A stretch of 64,000 bases of DNA from NCBI GenBank assembly GCA_902500775.1, contig CABVRZ010000001.1, positions 153,182 through 217,181 of the forward strand. The letters run 5' to 3'. The position numbers and the translations under genes are program-made. Position 1 is the first letter of the stretch. Every line of letters starts with the position of its first letter. Positions 36,794 through 44,855 of the stretch are shown piece by piece. The notes below the pieces were generated by a model. It searched no databases, was not told the DNA's origin, and saw only the letters and a list, made by a program, of their open reading frames with translations. Source of the stretch: an uncultured Nitrospira sp. GTDB taxonomy: Bacteria; Nitrospirota; Nitrospiria; Nitrospirales; Nitrospiraceae.

Positions 36794-39700
36794 ATGGACG
36801 GATTGCAGATTGCGCGACGGCTGATCGCCGAGGAACGTGAGAAGAAGACAGGATTTCTCGACCTCGGCAACCTTCAACTCACAGAGGTTCCGGTTGAGCT
36901 GTTCGAACTCACCCATTTGCGTGGATTGAACCTTGGAACATGGTATGTGGACGAGCACGGGAGGGATCAGAAATCCCGCAATAGCAATGAGAACGGCATC
37001 AACGAGCTGCGAACATTGCCGAGTGCGTTCAGCACTTTAGGCAACCTGACAACGCTGTCTCTACATGGTAATCCTATCGGCGACCTCAGTCCGCTCGCCC
37101 CCCTCACCGCCTTGCAGCAGCTCAACTGCTCGGACACTCAAGTCAGCGATCTCTCGCCCCTCCACACCCTCACCGCCTTGCAACACCTGGACTGCTTAGG
37201 CACCCCTATCAGCGATCTCTCGCCACTCAGCCCCCTCACCGCCTTGCAACAGCTGCACTGCTGGAACACCCAAGTCAGCGATCTCAGCCCGCTCCACTCC
37301 CTCACCGCCTTACAGCAGCTCAACTACTCGAACACCCAAGTCAGCGATCTCTCGCCCCTCCACACCCTCACCGCCTTACAGCAGCTCAACTACTCGAACA
37401 CTCAAGTCAGCGATCTCTCGCCCCTCCACACCCTCACCGCCTTGCAGCAGCTCAACTGCTCGGACACCCAAGTCAGCGATCTCTCGCCGTTGATTGGCCT
37501 ATTGAATTTGGGCAAACTCGCAGCGAACAACCTTAGGCTTGAAGACTTCCCGCGACAGTTGTTATTCCAAAAAATCCTTCAAGAACTTACTCTCTACGGA
37601 ACTACCATTCCTGGAATACCAGCTGAGATCTTGTCAGATTACTACAGCACAAACTGTCTCGACAATTTATGCAATCACTTGCTGGATGTGGAGCATGGCT
37701 CTGAAAAAGTGTGTGAGGCCAAGCTCGTCGTGCTGGGTAACGGTCGAGTCGGCAAGACCCAGATCTGTCGGCGCCTGCGTGGACTTCCCTACGACGAGGC
37801 CGTGCCCTCCACCCACGGCATCACCGTCACGGCAGAACCGTGGGCCGGTTCGACGAGCGGGGAGGTGCTGAACATCTGGGACTTCGGTGGGCAGGACATC
37901 TATCACGGAGCCCATACGCTCTTTATGAAGACCAGTGCCGTCTTCTTGATCGCCTGGCATCCGGACTTTGAGGCCACGGGGGAACAGCCGATCGACGGTC
38001 AGTGGTTCCGCAATTATCCGCTCTCCTACTGGCTGGACTATGTGCGGACGCTTGGACGGAAAGATTGTCCCATTCTCGTCGTGCAGACTCGCTGCGATCG
38101 GCCCGAGCAAGAAGTCCGCCGTCTGCCCGTGGACGATGCTTTCCTCACATTCCCCTCGCTGAAGCCCTGCTGGTATAGCGCCAAAACCCCACGAGGCCAA
38201 GGTGCATTGAATGATGCACTCCATGACGCCATCCGCTATCTCCGCGAGCGAGATGGGATCGTGGCGATCGGGATTGGAGGGGCAGCGGTCATCCGGCAGC
38301 TTGAAACCTGGCGAAACGAGGACCAGGCACTTCCGACAGAACAACGGCTTCATCGGACCCTGTCACAAGAAGAATTCAGAAATCTCTGCGCGCACACAGG
38401 AGGAGTCCGCTCACCGGAAAGCTTGCTCGCGTATTTACATAATGTCGGCGTCGTTTTCTATCAACCTCACCTGTTCGACAATCGGATCATCCTTGACCAA
38501 TCATGGGCCTTGGACGCGGTGTACGCTGTCTTTGACCGTCAGGAGACCTATCCATACATTCGGAGTCTACGTGGTCGATTCACACAGTCGCTCCTCGCCT
38601 TATCGATCTGGCGTGATTACTCGGACGCGGAACAACAGCTCTTCTTGAGCCTGATGGAATCCTGTGGAATCGCGTTTATTCATCGTGAAGCCGAACCGAA
38701 GCTGGGACTCCCCGTGGAATACCTCGCGCCGGATCTGCTTCCCGATAAAGATGCCGTGGCTGATCAACTCACCGGCAGGTGGAACGACCAGGAGGAAAGC
38801 CGGCAGCTTATCTACGATTATCCATTTCTCCATACGGGACTGATGCGTGCGCTGCTGTGCGACATTGGGAGCCGATCCAAAGAAGCGGGTGTCTATTGGA
38901 AATATGGGGCGTGGCTCTATGAAACCTCGACAGGCTGTCGCGCCTTGATCGAACAGCAGATGCAGGATGATCGCCGCGGTCGCATCGTCCTCACTGTGCA
39001 GGGCCTCCGACACCAAGAGCTCGTTCGTTGGCTGCGTGAGCGGATCGAGCAGCGCAATCGGCTATTCGGCCACCCTGAGCTACCACCTACGGTGGATGAC
39101 TTGAGCAAGGACCTGCCGCTTCCAGTGCATCCGGATGCACGACGACTCGTTGAATCGCAATCAGACGAGCTTGCGTCAACGTCGACAGCTGCGCGTATGG
39201 CTCAAGAACCGATCTTCGGGAAGCCCCCAGAATCGTTCTTCCCGTCTCATGAGCCTTTGGTGTTCATTTCTTACGCGTGGGGCGATGACACACCTGCCGG
39301 TCAACAACGAGCCAAGGTCGTGGATGATCTTTGCGCCGCGCTCGGTCAGCACGGTATCACGGTCCGCCGTGACCAAGCTGAGATGCGGCCCGGCGATCTG
39401 ATCAGCGAGTTCATGGATCGCCTGACGGAAGGCGACTGTATTCTTGTCGTCATCAGCGACAAGTATCTGCGATCGGAATACTGCATGTATGAACTCTTCC
39501 GAATCTTTCGGAACTGCGCTGATAAGCCGGAACGCTTTCTCCGTAAGGTGATTCCATTGCTTCTTCCCGATTCGAAAATTGACGAGCTAGACGACCGGCT
39601 GGAACGGGCGGTTCATTGGACCACCCTAGAGGAGAAACTAGAATCACGCGTGAAGGACAATGTCGTTGCAGTCGGAACTGAGTTCTTTCGGAAGTTCAAG

Positions 39701-39835
39701 TTGATCGGCGAGTTCGCCCGCAACACGTCAGACATGCTGGAGCATCTAGTCGACAAACTCCAGCCACGCGACTTCGACCGCCAGGCCCAGGAAGGATTCA
39801 AGGAGATATTGGACCAAATTACGAGAAGACGTTGA
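36794..39835 (+). CDS. LRR-Roc-COR-TIR (ROCO) protein
   Basis: A 1013-residue multidomain protein. Residues 1-95 are an N-terminal LRR cap. About 99-245 are six to seven 22-residue SDS22-type leucine-rich repeats (core SPLHTLTALQQLN). About 308-480 are a Roc GTPase, with P-loop GNGRVGKT (315-322), G3 DFGGQD (363-368) and a TRCD G4 motif. About 500-800 are a COR domain. About 817-960 are a TIR domain with FISYAW and YCMYELF, in which E900 is the NADase-type catalytic Glu. The layout resembles NLR-like immune switches: sensor, GTPase, effector. The TIR would be expected to cleave NAD+ or to signal. The ATG at 36794 lacks a strong ribosome site. It sits in an accessory island with toxin-antitoxin-type genes. 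Confidence 0.93.
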   Translation: MDGLQIARRLIAEEREKKTGFLDLGNLQLTEVPVELFELTHLRGLNLGTWYVDEHGRDQKSRNSNENGINELRTLPSAFSTLGNLTTLSLHGNPIGDLSPLAPLTALQQLNCSDTQVSDLSPLHTLTALQHLDCLGTPISDLSPLSPLTALQQLHCWNTQVSDLSPLHSLTALQQLNYSNTQVSDLSPLHTLTALQQLNYSNTQVSDLSPLHTLTALQQLNCSDTQVSDLSPLIGLLNLGKLAANNLRLEDFPRQLLFQKILQELTLYGTTIPGIPAEILSDYYSTNCLDNLCNHLLDVEHGSEKVCEAKLVVLGNGRVGKTQICRRLRGLPYDEAVPSTHGITVTAEPWAGSTSGEVLNIWDFGGQDIYHGAHTLFMKTSAVFLIAWHPDFEATGEQPIDGQWFRNYPLSYWLDYVRTLGRKDCPILVVQTRCDRPEQEVRRLPVDDAFLTFPSLKPCWYSAKTPRGQGALNDALHDAIRYLRERDGIVAIGIGGAAVIRQLETWRNEDQALPTEQRLHRTLSQEEFRNLCAHTGGVRSPESLLAYLHNVGVVFYQPHLFDNRIILDQSWALDAVYAVFDRQETYPYIRSLRGRFTQSLLALSIWRDYSDAEQQLFLSLMESCGIAFIHREAEPKLGLPVEYLAPDLLPDKDAVADQLTGRWNDQEESRQLIYDYPFLHTGLMRALLCDIGSRSKEAGVYWKYGAWLYETSTGCRALIEQQMQDDRRGRIVLTVQGLRHQELVRWLRERIEQRNRLFGHPELPPTVDDLSKDLPLPVHPDARRLVESQSDELASTSTAARMAQEPIFGKPPESFFPSHEPLVFISYAWGDDTPAGQQRAKVVDDLCAALGQHGITVRRDQAEMRPGDLISEFMDRLTEGDCILVVISDKYLRSEYCMYELFRIFRNCADKPERFLRKVIPLLLPDSKIDELDDRLERAVHWTTLEEKLESRVKDNVVAVGTEFFRKFKLIGEFARNTSDMLEHLVDKLQPRDFDRQAQEGFKEILDQITRRR
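37088..37489 (+). repeat. Tandem 66-bp repeats inside the ROCO gene
   Basis: Six in-frame 66-bp units start at 37088, 37154, 37220, 37286, 37352 and 37418, and a partial seventh starts at 37484. The last three full units are almost identical in DNA as well as protein, while the second and third are more diverged. Recent unequal crossover is likely, and copy number may vary between strains. Confidence 0.9.
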
Positions 39836-39868
39836 AGGGCTGAAGGCCGACCGGAAATTGTGTCGCCA

Positions 39869-40030
39869 CTAGACAAACCTAGCCACTTGAACACTCCGAA
39901 CCAGGAGGTTCATTAGAGCCGCAACCGTACCATGCGTAGTTATCCGATGCAAAGCGGTTGATTTGCCCACCAGGTGATTCAGCTGAAGTGCGTTCTTCCT
40001 GGAGATTGTACGTGGAGTTGCGTTACGCAG
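39869..40030 (-). pseudogene. Probable decayed hicA toxin gene
   Basis: Directly after the hicB stop, the minus strand reads (from a CTG in place of ATG at 40030) RNATPRTISRKNALQLNHL and then TALHRITTHGT...VAALMNLL. HicA-type mRNA interferases start with PRxxSGKEL, have a central GSHxRLTTH block and a GTLAAIL end; the fragments fit this order but the catalytic GSH motif is damaged. There is no ATG start. It is best read as an inactivated toxin beside a surviving antitoxin. Confidence 0.4.
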
Positions 40031-40235
40031 AGGCTTCGACGTATTCGACTTGGCTATTTGGCGGAGGAATGGGCAGGCTGTCTGCACGGAGGCCTTCAAG
40101 ATGAAACTCGATAGCCTCACGGATCATTACTTCAGTTTCCTCAATCGTCGCCCCGGTTGCCACACACCCAGGCAAGTCAGGCACATAGGCGGCATAGTTT
40201 GAACTAGCTTTTTCGATCACGATCGCATAGCGCAT
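40023..40235 (-). CDS. hicB: HicB-family antitoxin
   Basis: A 70-residue HicB-like protein with a YAIVIEKASSNYAAYVPDLPGC partial RNase-H-fold core, ATGATIEETEVMIREAIEFHLEGL, and a short tail. HicB antitoxins bind and block HicA. The usual C-terminal DNA-binding domain is missing, as in the shorter subgroup. The expected hicA partner is only a probable remnant just downstream (39869-40030). Confidence 0.85.
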   Translation of the reverse strand: MRYAIVIEKASSNYAAYVPDLPGCVATGATIEETEVMIREAIEFHLEGLRADSLPIPPPNSQVEYVEASA

Positions 40236-40280
40236 AATGGTCTCTCTACTTCTTCCAAACCAACGGCATGAGGCGAACCC

Positions 40281-40670
40281 TCAGTTGGCCTCAGAAATGA
40301 GCTGACACACCGACCCATACGGCTTCAACCCTGAGTCAGCCGTGAGCAACCGCAGATGTTCGACGTGGGCTTGTGCCAACAAGATACGGTCAAAGAGATC
40401 TCGATGATGAAGTGGCAACCGTTCAAGCGCCAGGGTGTGAGCCACTGACACCGGTAATTCCTGAAAACCGCTGTCCGCAATCTTGGCGGCAAGCTCGGCA
40501 GGGTCAGCGGAAAGCTTTTTGAGTTGGATCTTGATGACCATCTCCCAGAGTGAGGCGGCACTGACATAGACCACCGAGGTGGTTTCAATCCGATGATAGA
40601 TGCTTTTTGAGAGCCGTGGCGCCTGAATCATAAACCACAAGAAGACGTGGGTATCTAACAGAAGATTCAC
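40281..40670 (-). CDS. vapC: PIN-domain toxin, VapC family
   Basis: A 129-residue PIN-domain RNase. The acidic residues are at LLLDTHVFLWF, in the SLWEMVIKIQ helix, in DLFDRILLAQA and in LLTADSGL, giving the four-acidic site that binds Mg2+. It would cut RNA when freed from its antitoxin. The preceding gene overlaps by four bases (40667-40670), as is usual for these modules. The target RNA is unknown. Confidence 0.92.
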   Translation of the reverse strand: MNLLLDTHVFLWFMIQAPRLSKSIYHRIETTSVVYVSAASLWEMVIKIQLKKLSADPAELAAKIADSGFQELPVSVAHTLALERLPLHHRDLFDRILLAQAHVEHLRLLTADSGLKPYGSVCQLISEAN

Positions 40671-40918
40671 TCCACGCCCTCGAACGATGCCAGTGTGTCC
40701 GATGGGAGCGGTGCATCAAAATCGTCTGCGATGGTCACACGCCCATTCAAGAGCCCTGGACGTCGGACAGGAACGGGTGTGTCGAGCGGCCCCAGCTGGG
40801 CCACTGCGATCCCGCCTTTGCAAATCGTGATGCGCTGCCCTTTTGCAACGGCGGCCAGGAGCTTGGAACGATGTATCTTGGCTTCGCGGACATTCACTCT
40901 TTTTGTGTTCACTTTCAT
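40667..40918 (-). CDS. Phd/YefM-type antitoxin
   Basis: An 83-residue protein with a Phd-like N-terminus (VNVREAKIHRSKLLAAVAKGQRITICKGGIAVAQL), which forms the DNA-binding and dimerisation fold. A Pro-rich, acidic C-terminal tail (DDFDAPLPSDTLASFEG) is of the kind that wraps around the VapC active site. It is the first gene of the pair and probably represses the operon. The ATG at 40918 is used; the frame opens at 40942. Confidence 0.88.
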   Translation of the reverse strand: MKVNTKRVNVREAKIHRSKLLAAVAKGQRITICKGGIAVAQLGPLDTPVPVRRPGLLNGRVTIADDFDAPLPSDTLASFEGVE

Positions 40919-41084
40919 GAGACGCTTCACGTGACTGGCCAAAGGGTACCACGCTGATGAGTGGACATGCAGCCCGATAAAAGATCTGCTTCTGTGAGTT
41001 CCGTTCGTGCAGATTGACCTGGCAAGAGCCTATCTGAGAGGGGAAAGTACAGCAAACTATGGGTCAGCAACCAAACCTCTATCT

Positions 41085-41519
41085 CTACTCCCACCCACTC
41101 ACTTCGTAGCCCTTCTCTTTCAAACACTTCGTGACGGCATCGGCATAGGGAGGATCCGGTTCCAGAGGCTTAAACGTTCCCCCAAGTAAGCCAAGCGTAA
41201 ATCCAATGGCACTGCCCGCAGCTGCGCCGATGGTCACTCCGGGCAATCCACCAACAATCCCGGCCGAAGCACCGACCGCGCCACCCAAGGTGAGGCCCAG
41301 CACCGCCCCTGTTGCCGCATTGGTGCTTTGATTGGTCCCATGCTGCAATCCAGACTTTTCTGCTCGTCGCTGGCAGGAGTCGATCTCCTGCTGAGCCACT
41401 TGCTTGCCGTACAGATGGAGTTGCTTATTGGATCGTAAGGTAGGTTGCGGTCCTGTACAGGCCGAAACTGCGAGGAGAAGCATCAGGGCGATCAGTCGCT
41501 GCAAGCATCGATGGTCCAC
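41085..41519 (-). CDS. Glycine-zipper lipoprotein 1
   Basis: A 144-residue lipoprotein. The signal LIALMLLLAVSAC has its lipobox Cys at about residue 21. A charged region (QVAQQEIDSCQRRAE) precedes a long glycine-zipper stretch (TGAVLGLTLGGAVGASAG, and further GxxxG repeats), which could oligomerise in a membrane. The C-terminus CLKEKGYEVSGWE matches the paralogue at 41832-42269 (CLQEKGYEVTGWQ). A GTG start at 41519 has AAGGG upstream. The function is unknown. Confidence 0.82.
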   Translation of the reverse strand: MDHRCLQRLIALMLLLAVSACTGPQPTLRSNKQLHLYGKQVAQQEIDSCQRRAEKSGLQHGTNQSTNAATGAVLGLTLGGAVGASAGIVGGLPGVTIGAAAGSAIGFTLGLLGGTFKPLEPDPPYADAVTKCLKEKGYEVSGWE

Positions 41520-41831
41520 GACAATCCCTTCGGGGGTTCAGATTCCTTGTCCTCACTTCTCACCCTTTCCGAGAAATGTCGAGCATATTCAGATAGTGCA
41601 CAGCCTTAATAGCACACCCTTCGACCAGCTCATGGCGAACGGATCTATTGGTAATGGGCATTTCCGGTGACTTCCACCACCTGCTCGCATTGTCGAAATA
41701 CATTCATCATTCCTCTCGTTCCCTCTTGGATTGGGCACTGAAGTTGTTTCCATTGCGCGCATCCAACGAGGACCTTCTAAGGCCGCGCGTTGGGCGAGCA
41801 CCGAAACGACTTCGGTGCCTAATTCCTCCTC
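41520..41831. other. Intergenic stretch between lipoproteins
   Basis: About 312 bases. A degenerate match to the repeat A arm (CTTCGACCAGCTCATGGCGA) is seen at about 41618-41637. No gene is supported. Confidence 0.4.
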
Positions 41832-42269
41832 TTACTGCCAGCCCGTCACCTCATAGCCCTTTTCCTGCAAACAGCGGTTGACGTACCCCGTGTAGGCCTG
41901 GCTGGGCTGACTGGACGGCCCAACAATGGCCGAGAATAGTCCCGTCAGAAGGCCCCAGACCGCGCCACTTGCCGCCCCGATCATGGCGCCTAACCCTGCG
42001 GACGCTCCAGAAATGATGCCGCCGATCGCGCCACTTGCCGCACCGGCCCCGGCGCCGACGGCTGTCCCCGTGGCAACACGCCCGGCCTTGCCGCTCCCTT
42101 CCGAAGCACCAGCTGATTCTGCAGCCTCCTTACACGCCTCAATATCTTGCTCGGCGGTGTCCGTTCCCACCGATTGCATATGCGCATTCGGATACAGTAC
42201 CGGACGCGCCCCGGAGCAAGCCGACAGCGTCAGCACGACGAAGATGGCAATCAGCTTCATCCCCTTCAT
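41832..42269 (-). CDS. Glycine-zipper lipoprotein 2
   Basis: A 145-residue lipoprotein. The signal LIAIFVVLTLSAC has Cys at about residue 18. TDTAEQDIEACKEAAESAG follows, then alternating Gly/Ala repeats (GTAVGAGAGAASGAIGG and on), and CLQEKGYEVTGWQ at the end. It is clearly related to the lipoprotein at 41085-41519 in both its order and its end. The ATG at 42269 overlaps the stop of the DUF167 gene by four bases and has GGAGGG upstream, so it is preferred over the in-frame start at 42407. Confidence 0.85.
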   Translation of the reverse strand: MKGMKLIAIFVVLTLSACSGARPVLYPNAHMQSVGTDTAEQDIEACKEAAESAGASEGSGKAGRVATGTAVGAGAGAASGAIGGIISGASAGLGAMIGAASGAVWGLLTGLFSAIVGPSSQPSQAYTGYVNRCLQEKGYEVTGWQ

Positions 42270-42589
42270 CTCTCCACCCTCCCTTTCGAGTCCTGTGGCA
42301 GCAAGCGGGCCACCAGCGACTCTGCTGTAATCCCTTGAACACACAGTCGCTTCCGTCGCGTCTCCGTTCCCCCTTGGATCTGAACCTGTGTCCGAGCAAT
42401 CGAACACCGGTCGGCGATAAAGCGGATCAGCTCTTCATTGGCGGCACCCTGAATCGGGCGAGCCGCGACACGGATCTTGATTGCGTCTCCGTGTACTCCG
42501 ACACAGTCCGTTCGTGATGCGTTGGGTTGGACATGCACGGTCAGGAGTACGCCGCGCTCACTGTCTCGTGCCAGGCAGGACATCCCCAT
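42266..42589 (-). CDS. DUF167 (YggU) family protein
   Basis: A 107-residue DUF167 protein with the core LTVHVQPNASRTDCVGVHGDAIKIRVAARPIQGAANEELI and the GGTETRRKRLCVQG end. It is cytosolic, with a small alpha/beta fold of unknown function. It is coupled to the glycine-zipper lipoprotein gene by a 4-base overlap and lies 12 bases downstream of the CbbQ-type ATPase gene. Confidence 0.88.
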   Translation of the reverse strand: MGMSCLARDSERGVLLTVHVQPNASRTDCVGVHGDAIKIRVAARPIQGAANEELIRFIADRCSIARTQVQIQGGTETRRKRLCVQGITAESLVARLLPQDSKGRVER

Positions 42590-42601
42590 GACGTGACAAC
42601 T

Positions 42602-43417
42602 TCAGAAGATGGCCTTGACCAGTTCGAGGATCGCCCGTTGCATATCCGTATCATCCGTGATCGGACGGGCCACGGCCACGTCACAGGCTCGTGCCGGTGG
42701 AACCCCTTGCTTGATCAAGGTGCCGGCATAGATCAAGAGTCTGGTACTGACGCCTTCCTCGAGACCGTGATTTCTCAGGTTGCGGACTTTTTGCCCGAGC
42801 TTGACGAGATTGCCGGCTATCGCTGCCTCCACGTCTGCTTCACGTTGAATCACCCGTGATTCGATGTCCGGAGCCGGATAGTCGAATTCGATCGCCATGA
42901 ATCGCTGCTTCGTACTTTGCTTCAAATCCTTTAAGACACTTTGATAGCCCGGGTTGTAGGAAATCACCAGCATAAACTCGTCGGCCGCCTCCACGATCTG
43001 CCCCTTCTTCTCGATCGGGAGCACTCGGCGGTCATCACTGAGGGGATGGATGATCACGGTCGTATCCTTCCTGGCTTCGACCACCTCATCGAGATACACG
43101 ATGGCTCCCTGTTTCACTCCGACCGTCAACGGCCCGTCCATCCAGACCGTCTCCTGTCCCTTGAGGAGATACCGACCAACTAAGTCTGAGGCCGTCAGAT
43201 CTTCATGACAGGCAACCGTGATCAGCGGTCGACCGAGCGTATAGGCCATGTACTGCACAAACCGGGTCTTCCCGCAGCCGGTCGGCCCCTTGAGCATCAC
43301 CGGCAGTTTCCGCTCTGCTGCGATGGTAAACAGGCCGACCTCTCCAGAGACCTCGGCATAGAACGGCTCTTGCGTGACCCGATACTGCGCCACATCGATT
43401 TCGCGTACCTGTTGCAT
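42602..43417 (-). CDS. cbbQ: MoxR-type AAA+ ATPase, CbbQ/NirQ/NorQ family
   Basis: A 271-residue AAA+ ATPase of the length usual for CbbQ. Walker A is [10 protein letters not shown] at about residue 46, Walker B is [12 protein letters not shown], and the family signatures [16 protein letters not shown] and [13 protein letters not shown] are present. These ATPases, with a VWA partner (CbbO/NorD), remodel RubisCO or nitric-oxide reductase. No VWA gene is adjacent, so the client is unknown. The ATG at 43417 is used; the frame opens at 43519. Confidence 0.88.
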   Translation of the reverse strand: MQQVREIDVAQYRVTQEPFYAEVSGEVGLFTIAAERKLPVMLKGPTGCGKTRFVQYMAYTLGRPLITVACHEDLTASDLVGRYLLKGQETVWMDGPLTVGVKQGAIVYLDEVVEARKDTTVIIHPLSDDRRVLPIEKKGQIVEAADEFMLVISYNPGYQSVLKDLKQSTKQRFMAIEFDYPAPDIESRVIQREADVEAAIAGNLVKLGQKVRNLRNHGLEEGVSTRLLIYAGTLIKQGVPPARACDVAVARPITDDTDMQRAILELVKAIF

Positions 43418-43620
43418 CACTCCACGGCCCCTTAGATTGAATCGTGACCGAAAACCGACCGGTGACGGCCGGTTCACCACCCGCCACCTTAAACGGAACA
43501 AAGTGTCAAGATCAAGCAAAGGGGAATGGTATCGTGTGAATGTGCGAGCACGAAGGCAGAAGCTGGCAAAGTCTGTTCCGCCGCCCTCCTCCCATTTTCC
43601 GATATGGAGGTAACCAAATC
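43418..43620. other. Intergenic stretch
   Basis: No gene or repeat was identified here. On the plus strand it ends with the ribosome site ATGGAGGTAACC at about 43603-43614, which serves a short open frame beginning at 43621. Confidence 0.4.
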
Positions 43621-43860
43621 ATGACACGCAAGGAGCGCTTTCCCCCATCGTCTGGAGAGCACTGCTCCAGAGAACCCACTTGCACGCTCTCCGGCCAATC
43701 TGGCAGCCGTCCAACCGACACCTGGTCAGAACGCCGGTTGGTCCTTCAACTCGCGATCGGAGCACCTATAGACGTGCTCCGTGATCGCACGTATTCCATA
43801 TTGATCACTTGTCTTCAAAGTGCAGATCAAGCGACATCGTCTCGTTTGGCTTCACAGTAA
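43621..43860 (+). CDS. Possible small protein, unrecognised
   Basis: An open frame of 79 residues whose ATG is preceded by a near-perfect ribosome site (GGAGGTAACCAAATC). The product is hydrophilic with no recognised motif, and its last 34 bases overlap the end of the decayed secreted-protein gene on the other strand. It is supported only by the ribosome site. Confidence 0.3.
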   Translation: MTRKERFPPSSGEHCSREPTCTLSGQSGSRPTDTWSERRLVLQLAIGAPIDVLRDRTYSILITCLQSADQATSSRLASQ

Positions 43861-44405
43861 TCTTCTGCACCTGCATACCCAAGATTCGGATGCCATGCTT
43901 TGATACGGTACCTACCAGCAGGGAGCTCAGTGAGCGCAAATGAACCGTTAATGTCCGTCACGGCATCGTAGGGATTGTCGATCGCATAGCCCTCAATGTC
44001 GTGGGCCACGGGACCTCGATTGACCACGATGACTCGTCGGTTGTCACTCACGACCGTGCCGAATGGCAGGAACTGGCACATTGTCGCTTCTACATCAGCA
44101 TCGGTGAACGTAAATAGTTTGCCTTTCAGAATGCCATCCACCACGGATCGCTGACTTCCTTTAGGAGGCGGTGCCCATCTCTATCCGACTGCTCTCCCCA
44201 AAATGCACGGACTGGGTAGCGGTGCAGTTTGAATTCTTTTGGTTCCGGCACGGTGCCCTTGAGCGTGACCTTGCCCTGTACGATTGCGCCATCTGTCACG
44301 GATCCCGACTCATAGGCCTCGGCCTGTTCGCGCAGTCCGAGACTCAGCATCGCTGAAGCAAGGACCGTGACCAGCAATCCCCCTCCGAATCACTTTACGC
44401 ATGAC
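43827..44405 (-). pseudogene. Frameshifted carboxypeptidase-regulatory-like secreted protein
   Basis: The minus strand holds pieces of one protein in successive frames. A start ATGCGTAAAGTGATTCGG (about 44402) shifts frame into LLVTVLASAMLSLGL...YESGSVTDGAIVQGKVTLKGTVPEPKEF. Near 44144 the frame shifts again to VVDGILKGKLFTFTDADVEATMCQFLPFGTVVSDNRRV and GPVAHDIEGYAIDNPYDAVTD...PAGRYRIKAWHP. This is a secreted beta-sandwich protein of the kind common in Nitrospira, but the copper/His-rich middle usually found before DNPY is missing. Two shifts plus an internal deletion make it a pseudogene. Confidence 0.65.
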
Positions 44406-44855
44406 CCTTCCGATCATAAACTGACTTTTCTATCCCCAACCATTGCTCTGCACAGGCAACCAACTCAACCCTTATCACAAGACACCCCCAGCCAACTCAA
44501 CTGGATTCGCTAGAGGCGGTTCAGTGCAGGAAGAATCTTCGAAGCTTCGTCGATTACGAAAACCGATTAGCAATCGTAACTTGCGTGCCCTGTGAGCCGC
44601 AGATGGCATCTCCTTGATTTGTTTAGAAACGTCATCCTGAACTGCGACTGAGGTTTCGCCAGTCCTACAGCACGGTTGCAGGGCAATATGCAAACTTTGC
44701 ACGGTTATCCTAAGTACGACTCGACCGTCTCCTGAATTTTTAGATCATGACCGCGGGGCTTGGTGAGTGGACGTCCTCGCGAGTCGTGACCTCCGATATA
44801 CTCAAACCCTTGTGCGTGGTAGCATACGACCCCATCGCTTCAATGTGACTCGACG
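44406..44855. other. Intergenic region upstream of the histidine kinase
   Basis: About 450 bases with no supported gene. It contains the dyad site at 44689-44701, described separately. No sigma-54 -24/-12 element with correct spacing was found between that site and 44856, on either strand. Confidence 0.5.
44689..44701. promoter_or_regulatory. Dyad site TGCAA-ACT-TTGCA
   Basis: A perfect 5-bp inverted repeat with a 3-base centre, 155 bases upstream of the histidine-kinase gene. The same dyad with the same spacing (TGCAA-TTC-TTGCA) occurs at 47752-47764 next to a sigma-54 promoter. It is probably a binding site of the NtrC-type regulator encoded at 46247, used for autoregulation. Confidence 0.5.

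Noticed and set aside
37088-37489. CRISPR-like regular repeats
   Set aside because: The 66-bp units are contiguous with no spacers and encode an in-frame leucine-rich repeat.
44702-44855. A sigma-54 promoter for the histidine-kinase gene
   Set aside because: No GG and GC pair with a 12-base offset was found on the plus strand between the dyad site and the start.
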